NCBI RefSeq assembly: GCF_030272615.1
Contig: NC_081409.1
Coordinates: 654,008,468 to 654,072,467, forward strand
Direction of reading: 5' to 3'
DNA length: 64,000 nucleotides
From: Cryptomeria japonica
Lineage: Eukaryota; Streptophyta; Pinopsida; Cupressales; Cupressaceae
The position numbers and the translations under genes were made by a program. The notes beneath the pieces are model-generated. The model saw only the letters and a program-made list of their open reading frames with translations. It had not been told where the DNA came from and searched no databases. Below, piece by piece: positions 23,147 to 35,004 of this stretch; position 1 is the first letter of the stretch; every line of letters starts with the position of its first letter.

Positions 23147-24801
23147 TTAGGTTAATTTCTGAAGCATCTCCGCCACTTCAAGCTCCATCTGTTCCATGTT
23201 GTCCACTGCCTTCTTAATCTCCTCGATCTCCTTATTGTGGATTTTCATCCTTTTAGTGCTTTCTCTTGTTCTTCTCCCTAGCCATGTGTCCCTATCATTT
23301 GGGGTGTCATCCTTAACATCAATAATACCTACCGCGACCTTATCCCCTTGGTAGTTCTCTAGATTGCAGATAAGGGCTTTCATGCTGGCCGAGACAACCT
23401 TTAGAATCTTGTGGCTTTGTTCCCTTATTTTTTTGAGCATTTGCTCAATACCATCAGGTCTCTTTTCAGTTTCTCTTGCTCTATTTTCCAAGCCAAGAAA
23501 GATTTTGCGGTTGGCATTGATAATCTCCTCAGCGTTACCAATCACCTAAGTGAGCTCACTGAGACATTTTGGAAGGGAGTTGAACTTTCTGGAGCCTAAA
23601 GATTGTAATATCTTAATTTTCCTTGCTTCCTGAGCTTGCTTGGTTTTAAGGACATCAATTTCCTTGTGCACCTAACTGAGCACTTGTTTGAGACTTTCCA
23701 TCCCATTATTGATGCAAAGATCAATATTCAAGTGATGCTCTTCCTGGTTCTTATCACTAGTAGTGTTAAGATTAACCTCCAGGCCAACCTCCCTGTCCTC
23801 GAAACTTTGAGCTTATTTCATTTCCGTGTCCTCCCCCATTAATCTCTTGTCCTTTAAATCAGTCTTGAGAGGTGACTGGTCCTTGGTGCCTGCTTCCTTT
23901 CTTTTAGAAGTCTTCTTTTTCTACTTCGGGCTCACAAGGTTTTGGACCCCCTCACTTCCAGTGTCCATGTCATTGTCAGTCCCATACTCCTCCTCACACC
24001 AACTATTGTCCTCCCCTCTCTGCTTCTTTTTGGAAAACCCTTTGTTTTGTTTCCCTTGCACTGTGTTTTGTTTCTTCTCCTTGACCCAACAAGTAGAGGG
24101 TCGTCCTCTGTCTCCTCTTCCGTAGCATAGCCATCACCTTCCTCCTTATCAGAGTCATCAAAATCCTCATCCGAGTCAAAAATCTCAACTATATTCAACT
24201 GGACAATCATGTTATTGATGTGACTATATAGAATCACCATCAAACCTTCATGCATTGTAGGGTTAATACTGGGGTTGGAAATTGCATCCTTGATCCCTAC
24301 ATTAAGGGCACAAAAAAGATAATAGGGAAAATAAATTTTATCTTTATACCTAAAATGATTAAGTAAAATAAAGTGGCAGCTATAAACCCTAGTGTATCTA
24401 CCATCAAGTGTGATAAACTCCATAATAGCAAGCAGAACCCTTCTCCAAATTAACTTAATTACCTTTGGTGAAAAGTAGGTATGGTTGCCCTTCACTAGTC
24501 TAGCCCTTTCCTCCTCATTCTTTGGAAATTTATTAACGACAACATCTGAAATATTTTTGTCCCTATAGAACTTGATGCCCTCCATCGGAAGACCAATTGC
24601 CTCCACTATCATAGTTTCGGTCACCTTGACCTTCCTATTTCCAATGGTTAACATCCCTTCGTTCCAACCCTTCTTGAAGATTCTCATGATTTCGGGTCGT
24701 TTCTCTTGCATATTTTTCATAAAATCCCTCATCTTAGCCGCTTGAAGGATAGCCTAGACTTGCGGACAACTCTTCCATTTCTCAATGGTGGTAGCCTTCA
24801 T
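23147..24801 (-). pseudogene. Extra ORF 3' of LINE RNase H: plant-transposon-like domain plus coiled coil
   Basis: From ATG 24801 (MKATTIEKWKSCPQ), one in-frame TAG is followed by a long open part from 24732 to 23932 (266 residues). It contains KGWNEGMLTIGNRKVKVTE and TMIVEAIGLPMEGIKFYRD, then YFSPKVIKLIWRRVLLAIME. An acidic stretch (SDEDFDDSDKEEGDGYATEE) follows, and after it a frame change. A second open part (23545-23147) is heptad-rich with Lys and Glu and looks like a coiled coil. The 'vtE.mIveAiGLPmeG' core resembles the putative plant transposon protein domain known from other plant elements, which is a tentative match by eye. Such an ORF downstream of RNase H is not a usual LINE feature. 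It could be a captured gene, an element-specific ORF, or an unrelated insertion whose borders I cannot see. Confidence 0.5.
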
Positions 24802-25138
24802 TCTCTTTCATTTACCCCCCATGATCCTATTGATACAAATAATCTGCAGCTCCCACCTAATTCTTTCCTTCACAACAGGCTCTTTGTGATAACCAGTTCA
24901 TGTTCTGTAGGAGTTTCTGATGCTATTGTTGAAGAGGGATAAAAATGCCCATAAAGCATGCGAAGTTAACCTATAATGATTGTTGTACTTCCTTCTTGGT
25001 AACCTGGAGAACCAGCGCCTGCTGCCACAATGTCTACCTACACTTCAGGAAATGATATCAAATCTATCCCTTCTTACCATGCAATCTTTCATAAATTAAG
25101 ATGTCACATGGCACACTCGGTAGCTCCCTTTCGCCTTT
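24802..25138 (-). other. Spacer between LINE RNase H and the downstream ORF
   Basis: About 340 bp on the minus strand without recognised coding domain. No terminal repeats or duplications marking an inserted element were seen, which leaves open whether the downstream ORF is part of the LINE transcript. Confidence 0.4.
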
Positions 25139-25559
25139 CTAGGTAATATTTTTCTCGCTCCGTATCGCCACATTGTCTGCCCAGTCAGCACTCTGGTTAG
25201 CCTGTTTGTAGACATGTGTGATGTGGCATTTTTGAAACCCCTGAATCAGCTCTCTGTCTGATTGAATGATGTTCTTGATAGTCCATGAAGGTTGATGATT
25301 ACCGAGAAGGCATTTAATGATGTTTTTAAAGTCGCCTTCCAACCAAAGCATTTTGAACCCTAAATTAGAGGCCAATTTAATAGATTGAAGTGCCCCCATA
25401 GCTTCCTCCATATTATTTGTTTGAGTACCTAAGCGATAGGCTACCAGTCCAGTGCAAAAGCTAGCCTCATCTCGGATGACACCACCACAACCAGCCGGAC
25501 CTGGATTTCCATTCGCCGCCCCATCAAAGTTAGCCTTGAACCACTCACTGGGGGAAAAG
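25139..25559 (-). pseudogene. LINE RNase H domain
   Basis: The sequence begins SEWFKANFDGAANGNPGPAG (catalytic Asp in FDG), followed by GGVIRDEA and TNNMEEAMGALQSIKLA (Glu position). LWLEGDFKNII gives the second Asp. The end shows HVYKQANQSADWADNVA, where the usual N-x-x-A-D region is kept although the conserved 'R..N..AD.LA' form is altered. This is the type I RNase H found at the end of plant LINE polyproteins. It is open through the stop at 25139. Its N-terminal connection to the RT was cut by LTR element A at 25560, and part of the LTR extends the open frame artificially to 25681. Confidence 0.9.
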
Positions 25560-26354
25560 TGTTGGCATTCTACACTCACATGAGAATGGTTGATGTTGTC
25601 ATTGATGGCAACCAATCGGTAACAGGATTCTACAGGTTCACCGGCAATGCAGACATCATTCGTCGACACCGACAGGCACAATAAGTATATTCATCGACAT
25701 CTATTTTACACCGACAACGAAGCAAACCGACATCTAGGCCGACATGAGACAAGTTTTGTTTATGTGAATTGTAATATAATGTAATTAATTATTTGTAAGC
25801 CGACATGATGTATTGTAAAGACTCATATATGTATGAGATCTTATAGGTCTTTTTTGATATAGCATGAAGAGGAAAATATGTAATGGTATTATGTAGAAGA
25901 TAGCAAAAATATTTTGTAATAAGGCAGATAGGTTATTTGAGTGGATAACATTTACTAGAAGGTTTTGGGTTAAGGTTTTTGACAGAGCTTAAACCGGTAC
26001 TGAATCAAGCATTGCGGATGCTATTTTGAGCAGCACATTGTCTTGGATTTAATTATCCATTTTGTAGTCAGTGAGACTCTTTCATTGAGAAGTGAGCTCT
26101 AGGTTGTTGGCCTTCCTGCATGTGTATACCCCTATTGTAAGTAATATTTATTCATATTAGCCAGTGAGTAAATATTGTGGGTCACAAATCCCACCGAGGT
26201 TTTTTCCTTATCGGGTTTCCTCGCCAAAATATCTTGTGTTATGGTGTGCATTTATGTTGTCTCTATTATTTCTATTTGCTACATTATTACTTGTTTACTG
26301 GTACTGATTCATCCCCCCCTCTCAGTGTCTTTTGGACTATCATTGCATCTAACA
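25560..26354 (+). repeat. 5' LTR of element A
   Basis: 795 bp, TG...CA. Near the 3' end it has TTTTTTCCTTATCGGGTTTCC and CAAAATATCTTGTGTTAT, then a CCCCCCCTCTCAGTG block. It lacks about 59 bp present in the 3' LTR just before this poly-C block. Confidence 0.9.
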
Positions 26355-26355
26355 A

Positions 26356-26369
26356 TTGGTTTGAAAGCC
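26356..26369 (+). promoter_or_regulatory. Primer-binding-like site of element A
   Basis: TTGGTTTGAAAGCC follows the LTR terminus after one A. It is a mutated form of the TTGGTATCAGAGCC-type site complementary to initiator Met tRNA. The spacing is the same in elements B and C. Confidence 0.55.
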
Positions 26370-26425
26370 CAGTCCTCTATTTGCAAAAGCCTAACAGCTT
26401 GAGGAAGATTCTAAAACCAGCATTG

Positions 26426-27443
26426 ATGGAGAATTTGAGAAAACAGTTGGAAGAAGCTCTTGAAGATTTTGATGCAGAAAAATTGAAGAATATCAAACTT
26501 GAAGATGATCTAAGGACTTCCCAGGAATTCTTTAAAGGACTTTAGGAGAACCTCATTATAGCACAAAACAAGAGGAAGGAACTTCATGAGAAAATGCAGA
26601 AAAAAGATGACGAAAAGGAAACTCTTAGAGATATTGTAGAGAAGTTGAGGCAGGAGAACACTAACATGAGGAATGAAATGCAAGATTTAACCATGAGGCT
26701 ATGTAAGGATATTGAAGAGAGGAAGAAGAATGAAGAAGACTTGACTAGGAGACTTAATGATGGAGCTAATGAAAATATGAGACTTTTGTCATGAGAATGA
26801 TATGCTAAAGACAGATCTGATTCATATGCAACATAATAAAGAGGATCTTAGGAGACAAATTGGCATTTTGGAAAATGAGTTGATCACTGCAAATGAACAC
26901 AAAGACAAATTCAAGAAAAGTTCACAAAGGCTTGATGACATGCTGAAAAGACAAAAACCTGATGGAGATACAATTGGACTTCGATTTGAACATGGAGAAA
27001 GTTTCGAGACTGCAAATAATCAAGATCATAGCAAACTAGTAAGATAACCTAATGCTTATAAATTTAATGGGAAATGTTTTAATTGTAAAAAAATTGGTCA
27101 TAGAGAAAATCAATACAGATTTAGAAATAATTAGAATACAAATTTACCCACCGGTCAATGTTCCAAATGAAATAAAGTTGGTCATAACTCAGAAAATTGC
27201 AGAATGAATGCAAAATGCTATGTTTATGGTAGATTTGGACATTTATCTAATCAATGCAGAACACAAGCCGGTCAAGGATATGGAAAGGCTATTCAGAGGA
27301 ATAATGTAACTTGTTATGCATGTAACAAGATTGGGCATATTGCAAAATTTTGTAGAAGCAGGACTATAATGGAGAACAATAAAGGATTTAATGAGAAAGG
27401 AAAGGAAAAAGTAAATGAAATAAAGCAAGAATTTTTGAAATAA
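26426..27443 (+). pseudogene. Element A ORF1: coiled-coil gag with zinc knuckles
   Basis: ATG 26426 opens MENLRKQLEEALEDFDAEK, a heptad-rich, Lys/Glu-rich segment that continues through about 26980 and is predicted to be a coiled coil. It is cut by a TAG at 26543, a stop at about 26792 and a frameshift near 26795. Four zinc-knuckle positions follow: CFNCKKIGHRENQY (last Cys changed), a degraded second (KVGHNSENC), CYVYGRFGHLSNQC (second Cys changed) and an intact CYACNKIGHIAKFC. Gag-type proteins package element RNA in virus-like particles; the knuckles bind nucleic acid. The long coiled coil without an obvious capsid-like fold is unusual. Element B ORF1 has the same architecture, so this is a family trait. 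Confidence 0.7.
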
Positions 27444-27842
27444 TGGATTAAGAAGAGAGATCAGAGAGTTGATGAATCTGTCTCTGCACCGGTAGAATAG
27501 AGTAACCCTCCACCAGTAGGAGATTCTTCATATAACTAAGGAATAATCCTTAGAGGGTATGAAAGAAAACTGAAAGTCATGCATTCTACCCTCGGTTGAT
27601 GGTGAGAGGTTATATTTCTTCTTTATCGGAAGATATGTTAAGACTTCACTTAGTCGACAAGAATTTAATGCGGTTGTTGGAGAACTTTTTGGTTATAAAA
27701 CACTGGAAAACCCTCATTTCAATCCACCAAGCATCCAAGCATTCGAAGAATGCAAAGAGAGAGAAAAGGCATTCTAAGGCGAAGCAACAAGTTGTTTTCA
27801 GGCATTCAAGGATTTCAAGTCAAAAGGTATTTATCTTTCAAA

Positions 27843-30110
27843 ATGGCATCTTCATCTTCTACACCTAAATTTATTGCAAACCCTATTGTGGTAGAAAACA
27901 TTAAGCACCCTAGACCCGTATTTAAAATCATCCCTGAGATTGCTAAGCAAGATGATTCCATCGGAGCCTTTTCTAAGATTTCGAAGGGAGTTTCTTTTGC
28001 CAAAGCCCCAAGGATTTATATTCACTGCAACATAGAGAATTTAGGGTCTGATGACTTGATGAACATGTACATAGATGTTATAATAGATGAACAAGGTTTA
28101 GTCAAGCTGGATCATAAGATTGTTAAGGATTTAGGATTTGTTGAAATTTTGAACATTCTTGAATCTCCGGATAAGATAGTTCATCTTGTACTGAGCAGAG
28201 TTCATGGGGAGTTTATGTGGCTAGACTCTATTTTTAAAATTACTAAGGAAGCAATCAAGGCAGTTATTGGTTTACTCTCAACCAGTACTAGGCCTAACAA
28301 AAAGAAGAAGATACCAAACAAGGGTGTTATGGACATAATCGGAGCTACATTTGACAACAAATCTCTTAGGGTTAATGATATCATTGATGCAAATGTGAAA
28401 TATGTGAGCATGGTATTTGTTTATAGGGTTACACATGCAAATATGTTAAATTATGTTTCTCATTTGTGTATTCATATTGCATATGAGATGGTTAATAAAA
28501 ATGCTAAAATTGACGTCTATGAGTGGCTTAAGGATGAATTGCTAGATAACTTGAAGAAGATTAAGGGTGACAAGAAGGGGACATTCCATTTTGGGAATCT
28601 ACTTGTGTGTTTAATTATTTAATTCACAAAGGAGATACCTAGCACTGGTCACAAGGAATTTGCATATGATATCCCGGTAGGTAGACAAATCATGGAAGCT
28701 ATTACGAGCATTGGTGCTAATAGTGGTGACATTGTTGGTTGTTCACCCTATTAATTCTAGGGAGGAGATTGATGAACTGATTGTTGAAGCCAACTGGTTA
28801 GTTTCTATGAGTGGTCACTGGTAGGTCATCCTAATGGTTGGGAGAGTGAAAGAGATATCTAATGAAACTGCAGACAAATGGGACATATTTTTTGTTGAAA
28901 AAGAAAAGAAAGAGGAAAGGGAGAGACAAAAATTGAATAAATCTTTTGCAAAGGTATATCAAAAGGATAAAGGTATAAGAAAAATTGGTATTGTGCCTGT
29001 TATAAAGGTCATAGATAACCTTTCTCCACTGACATAGGACACCCCACCAATAACTTCAGGAACACCGATACATACAAACAATCAACTGGATAAGGAGGCT
29101 GAAGAAATAACTCATGATGATACTAATCCAGATTTTGAAATTCTCTTTACTATGAATGTAGATACATAGGATGCTAATATTGTTATGGATAAAGAGATCG
29201 TAGAGGTTACGACAACTGATACTACAAACAATGAAATCTCCGAGTCACCAGTTAACAGTGTTGACTCTCAGAACATTGAAATACCGACAAAAGCTAAGAA
29301 GTTTGACACTGAGGAACTGGAAGATGCAGAGGCTCATACACATACTGAGAAACTTGCAGAAGTAGAGGTAACAACATAGAGTGAGATATTAGAAACAACT
29401 ATAAGTAAAGAGGAAACAAATGATGGTAACAAGGAAGAAATTGTTAAGGTAATTGCTCAAGTATCTGTGAAAAAGAAAGTTATTGTAGAACCGAGCACAT
29501 CCACTACAAATTTCTGACCTACAAATGTAACATATTTTCTTTTGGATTCAATTAAGAGGATCATAGAGTGCAACGCCTTAGCATACAAGGCCATTGATGA
29601 TACATTTCCTATTTAGAAAATGATTGCACCGGCATGTAAGTTAGATCATATTGATGGTTCTTTGAGTAAATTGGACACATTGTCCAAATTTATTGCTTCG
29701 TAAATAAAGAAAAAGGTGAATTATTTGAGAAGACTATTAAGGACTGTTCTAAGCATATTGATTCCTTATTATTGGTAGTTAATTCCATAATTTTGGAATA
29801 CAAAGAACTGTATAAGGAAGCCTGTAAGCCTCACCACCTGACTGAAGACATTGATGAGAAGATTAAGGAAACACAAAAGGAGATAGATAACATAGCAGAT
29901 AATATGATAGGTTCTTTGGAACTTACCTCAGGTCTTGATAAAAAATGGTAGTTTTTGAGGAGAAGATAGAGAAATTAGAGCAGGAAAAAGAAATGATAAG
30001 GTTGAAGGCCCAGGAGCTGAAAAAAAAACTTGGTCCAAAATTGGGCAGTCTTATAACTCAGCGGGTTGATCTATCTAAGGCATTAATTCATGGAGAATGA
30101 TCACCGGAGC
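27843..30110 (+). pseudogene. Element A ORF2: unknown protein, broken after residue 260
   Basis: ATG 27843 (MASSSSTPKF) opens 260 residues to a TAA at about 28620. The central part reads VLSRVHGEFMWLDSIFKITK and EAIKAVIGLL, then NDIIDANVKYVSMVFVYRV and GDKKGTFHFGNLLVCL. Element B ORF2 shares these landmarks (LSRVHGG, ITPEAIHVV, IKDDLVKYACMV, FKFGQLLVGL). After the stop the frame continues with homologous remnants and charged, low-complexity segments (about 28834-30110) with several more stops. The 'It.eaI..viGL' part faintly resembles the LINE-associated ORF at 23932-24732. I recognise no known enzyme, and no retroviral protease, RT or integrase motif is present. Function is unknown; the conservation between A and B shows it is a real gene of the family. 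Confidence 0.65.
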
Positions 30111-30454
30111 AATAGATGCATTATCTAACTAACATGATCTAGCAGACATAAACCATTATCTCTGACAGTAATAAATTCATGCAGAGCCTGAATCTAATAT
30201 TGGAAGATATCTTTGAAATTGTAAACAACCGGTTACAAGATATGAGGTAGAATTTTTTGTATTCTTTGATTCTTTCTGCCATCCTTTGTCATTGATGTCA
30301 AAGGGGGAGTAGGTATGGAGAAAAATGTATGGAGGAAAATGCATAGAAGAAATCACTTGCTCAAGGGGAGCACACTCTTTTTGGGGATCAGTTTTAGACT
30401 TCATTTTTGGACAATAGTTTTTGGATTTTTCTCATGAGTGTTTCCATCAATGCC

Positions 30455-30466
30455 AAAGGGGGAGAT
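30455..30466 (+). promoter_or_regulatory. Polypurine tract of element A
   Basis: AAAGGGGGAGAT abuts the TGTTGG start of the 3' LTR. The same string precedes the LTRs of B and C. A second AAAGGGGGAG occurs at about 30300, possibly an accessory tract. Confidence 0.8.
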
Positions 30467-31319
30467 TGTTGGCATTATACACTCACATGAGAATGGTTGA
30501 TGTTGTCATTGATGGAAACCAATTAGTAACAGGATTCTAAAGGTTCATCAGTAATACCAACATCATTCACCGGCACCGGCAGGCACAACAAGTATATTCA
30601 TCGACATCTAGTTTATTCTGGCAACGAAGCATATCGACATCCAGGCCGACATGAGACAAGTTTTGTTTATGTGAATTGTAATGTAATGTAATTAACTATT
30701 TGTAAGCTGACATGATGTATTATAAAGACTCATATATGTATGAGATCTTACAGGTCATTTTTGATATAACATGGAGAGGAAAATATGTAATGGTATTATG
30801 TAAAAGATAGCGAAAAGATTTTGTAATAAGGTAGATAGGTTATGTGAGTGAATATCATTCATCGACAGGTTTCTGGTTAAGGTTTCTGATAGAGCTTAAA
30901 CCAATACTGAATCAAGCATTGCAGATGCTATTTTGAGTAGTACATTGTCTTGGATTTAATTATCCATTTTGTTGTTAGTGAGACTCTTTCATTGAGCAAT
31001 GAGCTCTAGTCTGTTGGCCTTCCTGCATGTGCAGGCCCCTATTGTAAGTAATATTTGTTCATATTGGCCAGTGAGTAAATATTGTGGGTCACAAATCCCA
31101 CTGAGGTTTTTCCCTTACCGGGTTTCCTCACCAAAATATCTTGTGTTATGGTGTGCATTTATGTTGCCTCTATTATTTCTATTTGCTACATTATTACTTG
31201 TTTACCGGTACATTAATTTGAGTTGCAAAGTTATAAATAAGTTCAAATATTCCATTAACTGGTTAGACACTGATTCACCCCCCCTCTTAGTGTCTTTGGG
31301 ACTGTCATTACATCTAACA
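30467..31319 (+). repeat. 3' LTR of element A
   Basis: 853 bp, TGTTGGCATT...CATCTAACA, homologous to 25560-26354 throughout. It includes the extra about 59 bp near 31209-31270. Confidence 0.9.
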
Positions 31320-32430
31320 GAAAGGAATAGCAACATAAGCTTCTATTAATTTGGTTGATGTTAGAGCCCAAAGTGGCTGGGATATTCCATCTTGTGAGAA
31401 CATCAAAGTCCTCCTTACTGGTACAACTATGCACTTCCCTGGCCATTACATTCTCAACACAATTATTTTTTATCTTGACCCAAACCACTTCAGAGGTGTT
31501 AATGTCATTCCAAAATATTCTATTATTTCTCTCTTTCCATATCCGCCAGAGGATATGGGAAAAAGAGAACTTCCAAAGATTCCTTATGGTGATGTTATTG
31601 GTGGATTAATGCCAGCTCCTTAAACAATCTTGCATCTCCTCTTGGAAAACCCAATTCAGCCCCCACATTTGAAAAAACATCCCCCAAATAGGAGTTGTAT
31701 AAGGATAGTGTAAAAAGATTTGGTTCACAAATTCCTCATTATTAAGACAAAGGTAGCAATAGTTAGGGAAACAAAAGCCCCTCTTTCTTAAGTTGTCAGT
31801 GGTAAGAATCTTGTTTTGTAAAAGGATCCACAAAAAGATGTTGATTTTGGGAGTCAACCCTAGATACCAAGCCTTGGCCCCGCATGGAATAGGATCTTGG
31901 GAATGTGCTAGTAAAAGGACAGCAGAGGAGACCAAATAATTTCCAGACGAAGTTCCACCCCACACCATATGTTCATCCCTTCTAGGATTCAAGATCGCAT
32001 GATTGATCATTAAGTTTACTTACTTGAGTTTGGGATAAATGGGTCTGAGATCCACCCACATTTGATCTTTCCAATAATCAGCCACTTTTGTACTTATCTT
32101 CTCCTTGCAATTTTGGATGAGTGTGTGAGAAGCCAACTTACTAAGAGGAGCTCCTCCAATCCAAGCATCATTCCAAAAGTCAACCTTCCTGCCATCACCA
32201 AGGGCCCAAACATTGCCGAAATTAGCAAGACCTTTAGCTTGGATAACACTATTCCAAATGAAAGACCCACTTGGTATCTGATTTGAGACTAGGAATTCCT
32301 TAGTGGTGAGAGATTTCCTTAAGTACTTAGCCTTCCAGATATCATTCCATTCTCCTTTTCCCTGATAATTTCTGCAAATTTTTTTTGCCAAGAGAGTTTT
32401 GTTCAAAGTTTTGATATTCCTAAGACCCAA
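31320..32430 (-). pseudogene. LINE RT C-terminal linker and zf-RVT region
   Basis: From 32430 leftwards: GLRNIKTLNKTLLAKKICRN, then FIWNSVIQAKGL, WALGDGRKVDFWNDAWIGG and PLSKLASHTL, the standard plant LINE thumb/connection segment. After a stop near 32020 the zf-RVT block follows: AWYLGLTPKINIFLWILLQN, LRKRGFCFPNYCYLCLN and NEEFVNQIFLHYPY. The final part, FSHILWRIWKERNNRIF to INRSLCCYSF, runs to the LTR insertion at 31320. A few stops interrupt it. The zf-RVT Cys/His pattern is partly kept (CYLC, LHYPY with the usual C altered). Confidence 0.85.
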
Positions 32431-33720
32431 GCCCCCTTTCTATTTAGGTTTACAAACACTTTCCCAGGCTATGAGAGCCATTTTCTTCTTCTCCTCCACC
32501 CGTGACCATAGGAAGGCTTTCTGGATTTTCTCAATGTCATCAACAAATTTGCAAGGGATTTCAAAAAGGCTTAGAGCATACACTAGGAGACTCTGGAGGG
32601 AATATTTTAAGAGTTGGACTTTTCCAGCTTATCTAAGAAGGGACCCTTTCCAACCAGCTAGCTTTCTACTGAATCTATCAACAAGACTATTCTAGAAAGT
32701 CTCCAAGGGTTTCAACCCCAAGGGGAGGCCTAGGTAGACAGCTAGAGGCTTACCAATTTGGCAACCAAGGATCCGAGCCATTGTGATTTGTCTATCTTTC
32801 GGGGTGTTGAAGAAGAAAATAGAACTTTTCTCCCAATTGGTGGTTTGACCAATTGTCTTGCTATAAGTGTTGAGAAGGTTCTTCATATTGGAAGCTTCTT
32901 TGATAGTGGAAGATCCCATTAAAATGGTATCATCAATAAATTATTGATGAGTGCAAGCTCTAAAACTAGAAGAAGGTGAAATACCACAAAGGAGCCCCTC
33001 AAAAACAAAGTTGCTTATAAATCTACCCAGACATTCAACCAAGATGATGAAGAGTATGCGGGATATAGGATCCCCCTGCCTAATGCCCCTAGAAGTTTTG
33101 AAGAAAGTGGAAGGCACCTCATTGACAATGACAGAAAAAGAAAGGGTCGAGATGATTTGTTCAATCATCTTAATGAATCTCACTCCAAATCCAAAAGCCC
33201 CCAACACCTTACTTAAGAAACTCCAGTCCACCCAGTCATAGGCTTTAGACAAATCCAGCTTCATCAGAAATCCTTGTTTTTTTGAATCCACAAGTGAATG
33301 AATATTTTCATGGATAACAATGATGGAGTCAAGGATTTTTCTTCCCAGAACAAAACCACTCTGTTGGGGTGAAATGATCAGAGGAAGAATCCTTAACAAC
33401 CTGCTAGTAACCACTTTAGAAATTATTTAATAAAAAGAGTTGCATAAGCTTATCGGTCAGAACTTATCCATAGAATCAGCTCCGAGGCATTTGGGAATCA
33501 AAACCAAGAAGGTAGCATTAAGTTCCTTTAAGATTATTCTAGCCCCAAGGAAATCTTGCACACCTTTAACAACATCATCTTTGAGGATATCCCAGAAGGT
33601 TTGGAAGAAGAATAACGGAAAACCATCCGGTCTCGGGGCTTTGTTCTTGTCAAAAGAAAAGACTGCCTTTTTAACTTCCTCCTCTGAAGGGATGGCTGTC
33701 AAGACCTTGTTCTAATCCTC
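32431..33720 (-). pseudogene. LINE reverse transcriptase core
   Basis: Motifs appear in order on the minus strand: IPSEEEVKKAVFSFDKNKAP followed by DGFPLFFFQTFW, LVLIPK, QQSGFVLGRKILDSI and LMKLDLSKAYDWVDWSFL (motif A). TSRGIRQGDPISRILFIILV (motif B) is followed by FIDDTILMGS, where the usual F/Y-A-DD box appears as FIDD. NTPKDRQITMARILGCQIG and YLGLPLG complete the core at about 32700. The enzyme copies LINE RNA at a nicked target. Stops occur near 33457, 32940 (just before FIDD) and 32690, so it is inactive. Confidence 0.9.
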
Positions 33721-34471
33721 GGTAATAGTAGGAGGTATATTGTCAAGGATGGCCTTTTGAGATTGACCATCCAGACCAGAGTCCACCGAAAGAAGTGAAG
33801 TAAAGAAGTTCCTGGCCTCCTTCTCAATCTCATCACCCTTCTTCATTATAGTTCCCCTGATTTTCAGCTTCAAGATTTTGTTAGCCGCCTTGTGTTTCAT
33901 CGCGGTCATATGGAAGAATCTAGTATTTTTGTCCCCTGCTTTAAGCCATAGGGACCTGGAGCTTTGTTTCTAGAGTTCTTCTTCTCTTCTGATAATCTTG
34001 TGGTACTTCATCAACACTTCATTTTCCTCACTGATTGAAACTTCATTGTATCTGCTAATTTGGATTTTATCTTGCATTTCCTTAAGTTCCTGCTGAGTTT
34101 TAGTTTTGGCATCAAACAGATCTCCAAAAACCTCCTTATTCCATTTTTAAATATTGTCCTTCACATTTCTTAATTTTTTGGCAACTCTATACATAGCAGT
34201 TCCTTTAACATCAATGGACAACCACATCTCAATGACCTGTGCTAGGTTAGGGTGATCAAGCCACATCCTTTCAAATCTGAATGGGAAATTTCTTTTAACA
34301 AGTATTATCAGCAGTAAAAATCACAGGGAAATGGTCAGAACCTATTCTAGAGATAGCTGAGAGGGTGCATTGATAATGATTAAGCCACTCATTAGAAATG
34401 AGGGCCCTATCAAGTCTAATTTGAATGAGATCATCTCCCATCATTTTGTTTGACCATGTAAACTTGGCCCC
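33721..34471 (-). pseudogene. LINE linker between endonuclease and RT, degraded
   Basis: This is the interval where plant LINEs carry the end of the endonuclease and a connecting helix-rich region. Recognisable pieces are RLDRALISNEWLNHY and SRIGSDHFPVIF (endonuclease C-terminus, SDHFP motif) at about 34330-34430, and the 33712-33909 frame (ARNFFTSLLSVDSGLDG). The middle is heavily mutated. Confidence 0.75.
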
Positions 34472-35004
34472 CTAAAGCTCAATATCATGCAAGCCTTGGT
34501 TGTTAATAAATTTCAAAAGATCCATTCTGCTATCCAGCTGAGAGGGGACACCTCCAAACTTCTCATTGTCTTTGAGGGGGGTGTTGAAATCCCCCATAAC
34601 AATCCACATATCATTCTTGTAGAGGGTCCTAATAGCCTCCAGCTTTCTCCAAAATTTGCTTCTACCATATCTATTATTAGGGGCATAAATATTGGTAAGA
34701 AGAAAAGAGGTCCCATCCCCAATGTGATGGAACCTGATAAAGGCCAAATTGCTATCCTACATGACTAGCTTCCCAGAAACCCGGTTTAGGTTCCAAAAAG
34801 TAACTATGCCCTCTGAAGCCCCATCAGAGCTTCCACCACAAACTTCCCCATTCTTAAAAATCTTAATCTTTTCAACTTTCTCTTAATCATTTTAGTTTCT
34901 TGGATAATAACAATATTCGGTTTATGCTCTCTAACTAGATTTATAAGAACATTCTGTTTATGTGGACAGTTCACTCCATGTATATTCCATGCAATTATTT
35001 TCAT
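34472..35004 (-). pseudogene. LINE AP-type endonuclease
   Basis: The start MKIIAWNIHGVNCPHKQNVL is the typical N-terminus with the catalytic Asn. IIQETKM carries the metal-binding Glu. After a frame break, LLTNIYAPNN and WIVMGDFNTPLKDNEKFGG contain the GDFN motif. The SDHFP motif lies just downstream at about 34340-34360. This enzyme nicks target DNA for target-primed reverse transcription. Two or three stops or frameshifts (near 34804 and 34750) inactivate it. The domain overlaps the end of ORF1 by a few bases (35001-35004), as in many LINEs. Confidence 0.9.

Larger units (their letters stand above)
25560..31319 (+). mobile_element. LTR element A: non-autonomous, two-ORF retrotransposon
   Basis: Two direct LTRs (25560-26354 and 30467-31319) begin TGTTGGCATT and end CATCTAACA. 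Flanks are AAAAG on the left and GAAAG on the right, a 4/5 match for a 5-bp target duplication. A PBS-like site follows the 5' LTR and a polypurine tract precedes the 3' LTR. The 4.1-kb interior carries a coiled-coil/zinc-knuckle gag (26426-27443) and a second ORF (27843 to about 30110). No protease, integrase, RT or RNase H is recognisable. The LTRs differ at roughly one base in ten in the parts compared by eye, so it is old. Element B has the same plan. Confidence 0.85.

Noticed and set aside
25560-25681. N-terminal extension of the RNase H open frame
   Set aside because: This part is the antisense of the LTR of element A; the LINE sequence ends at 25559.
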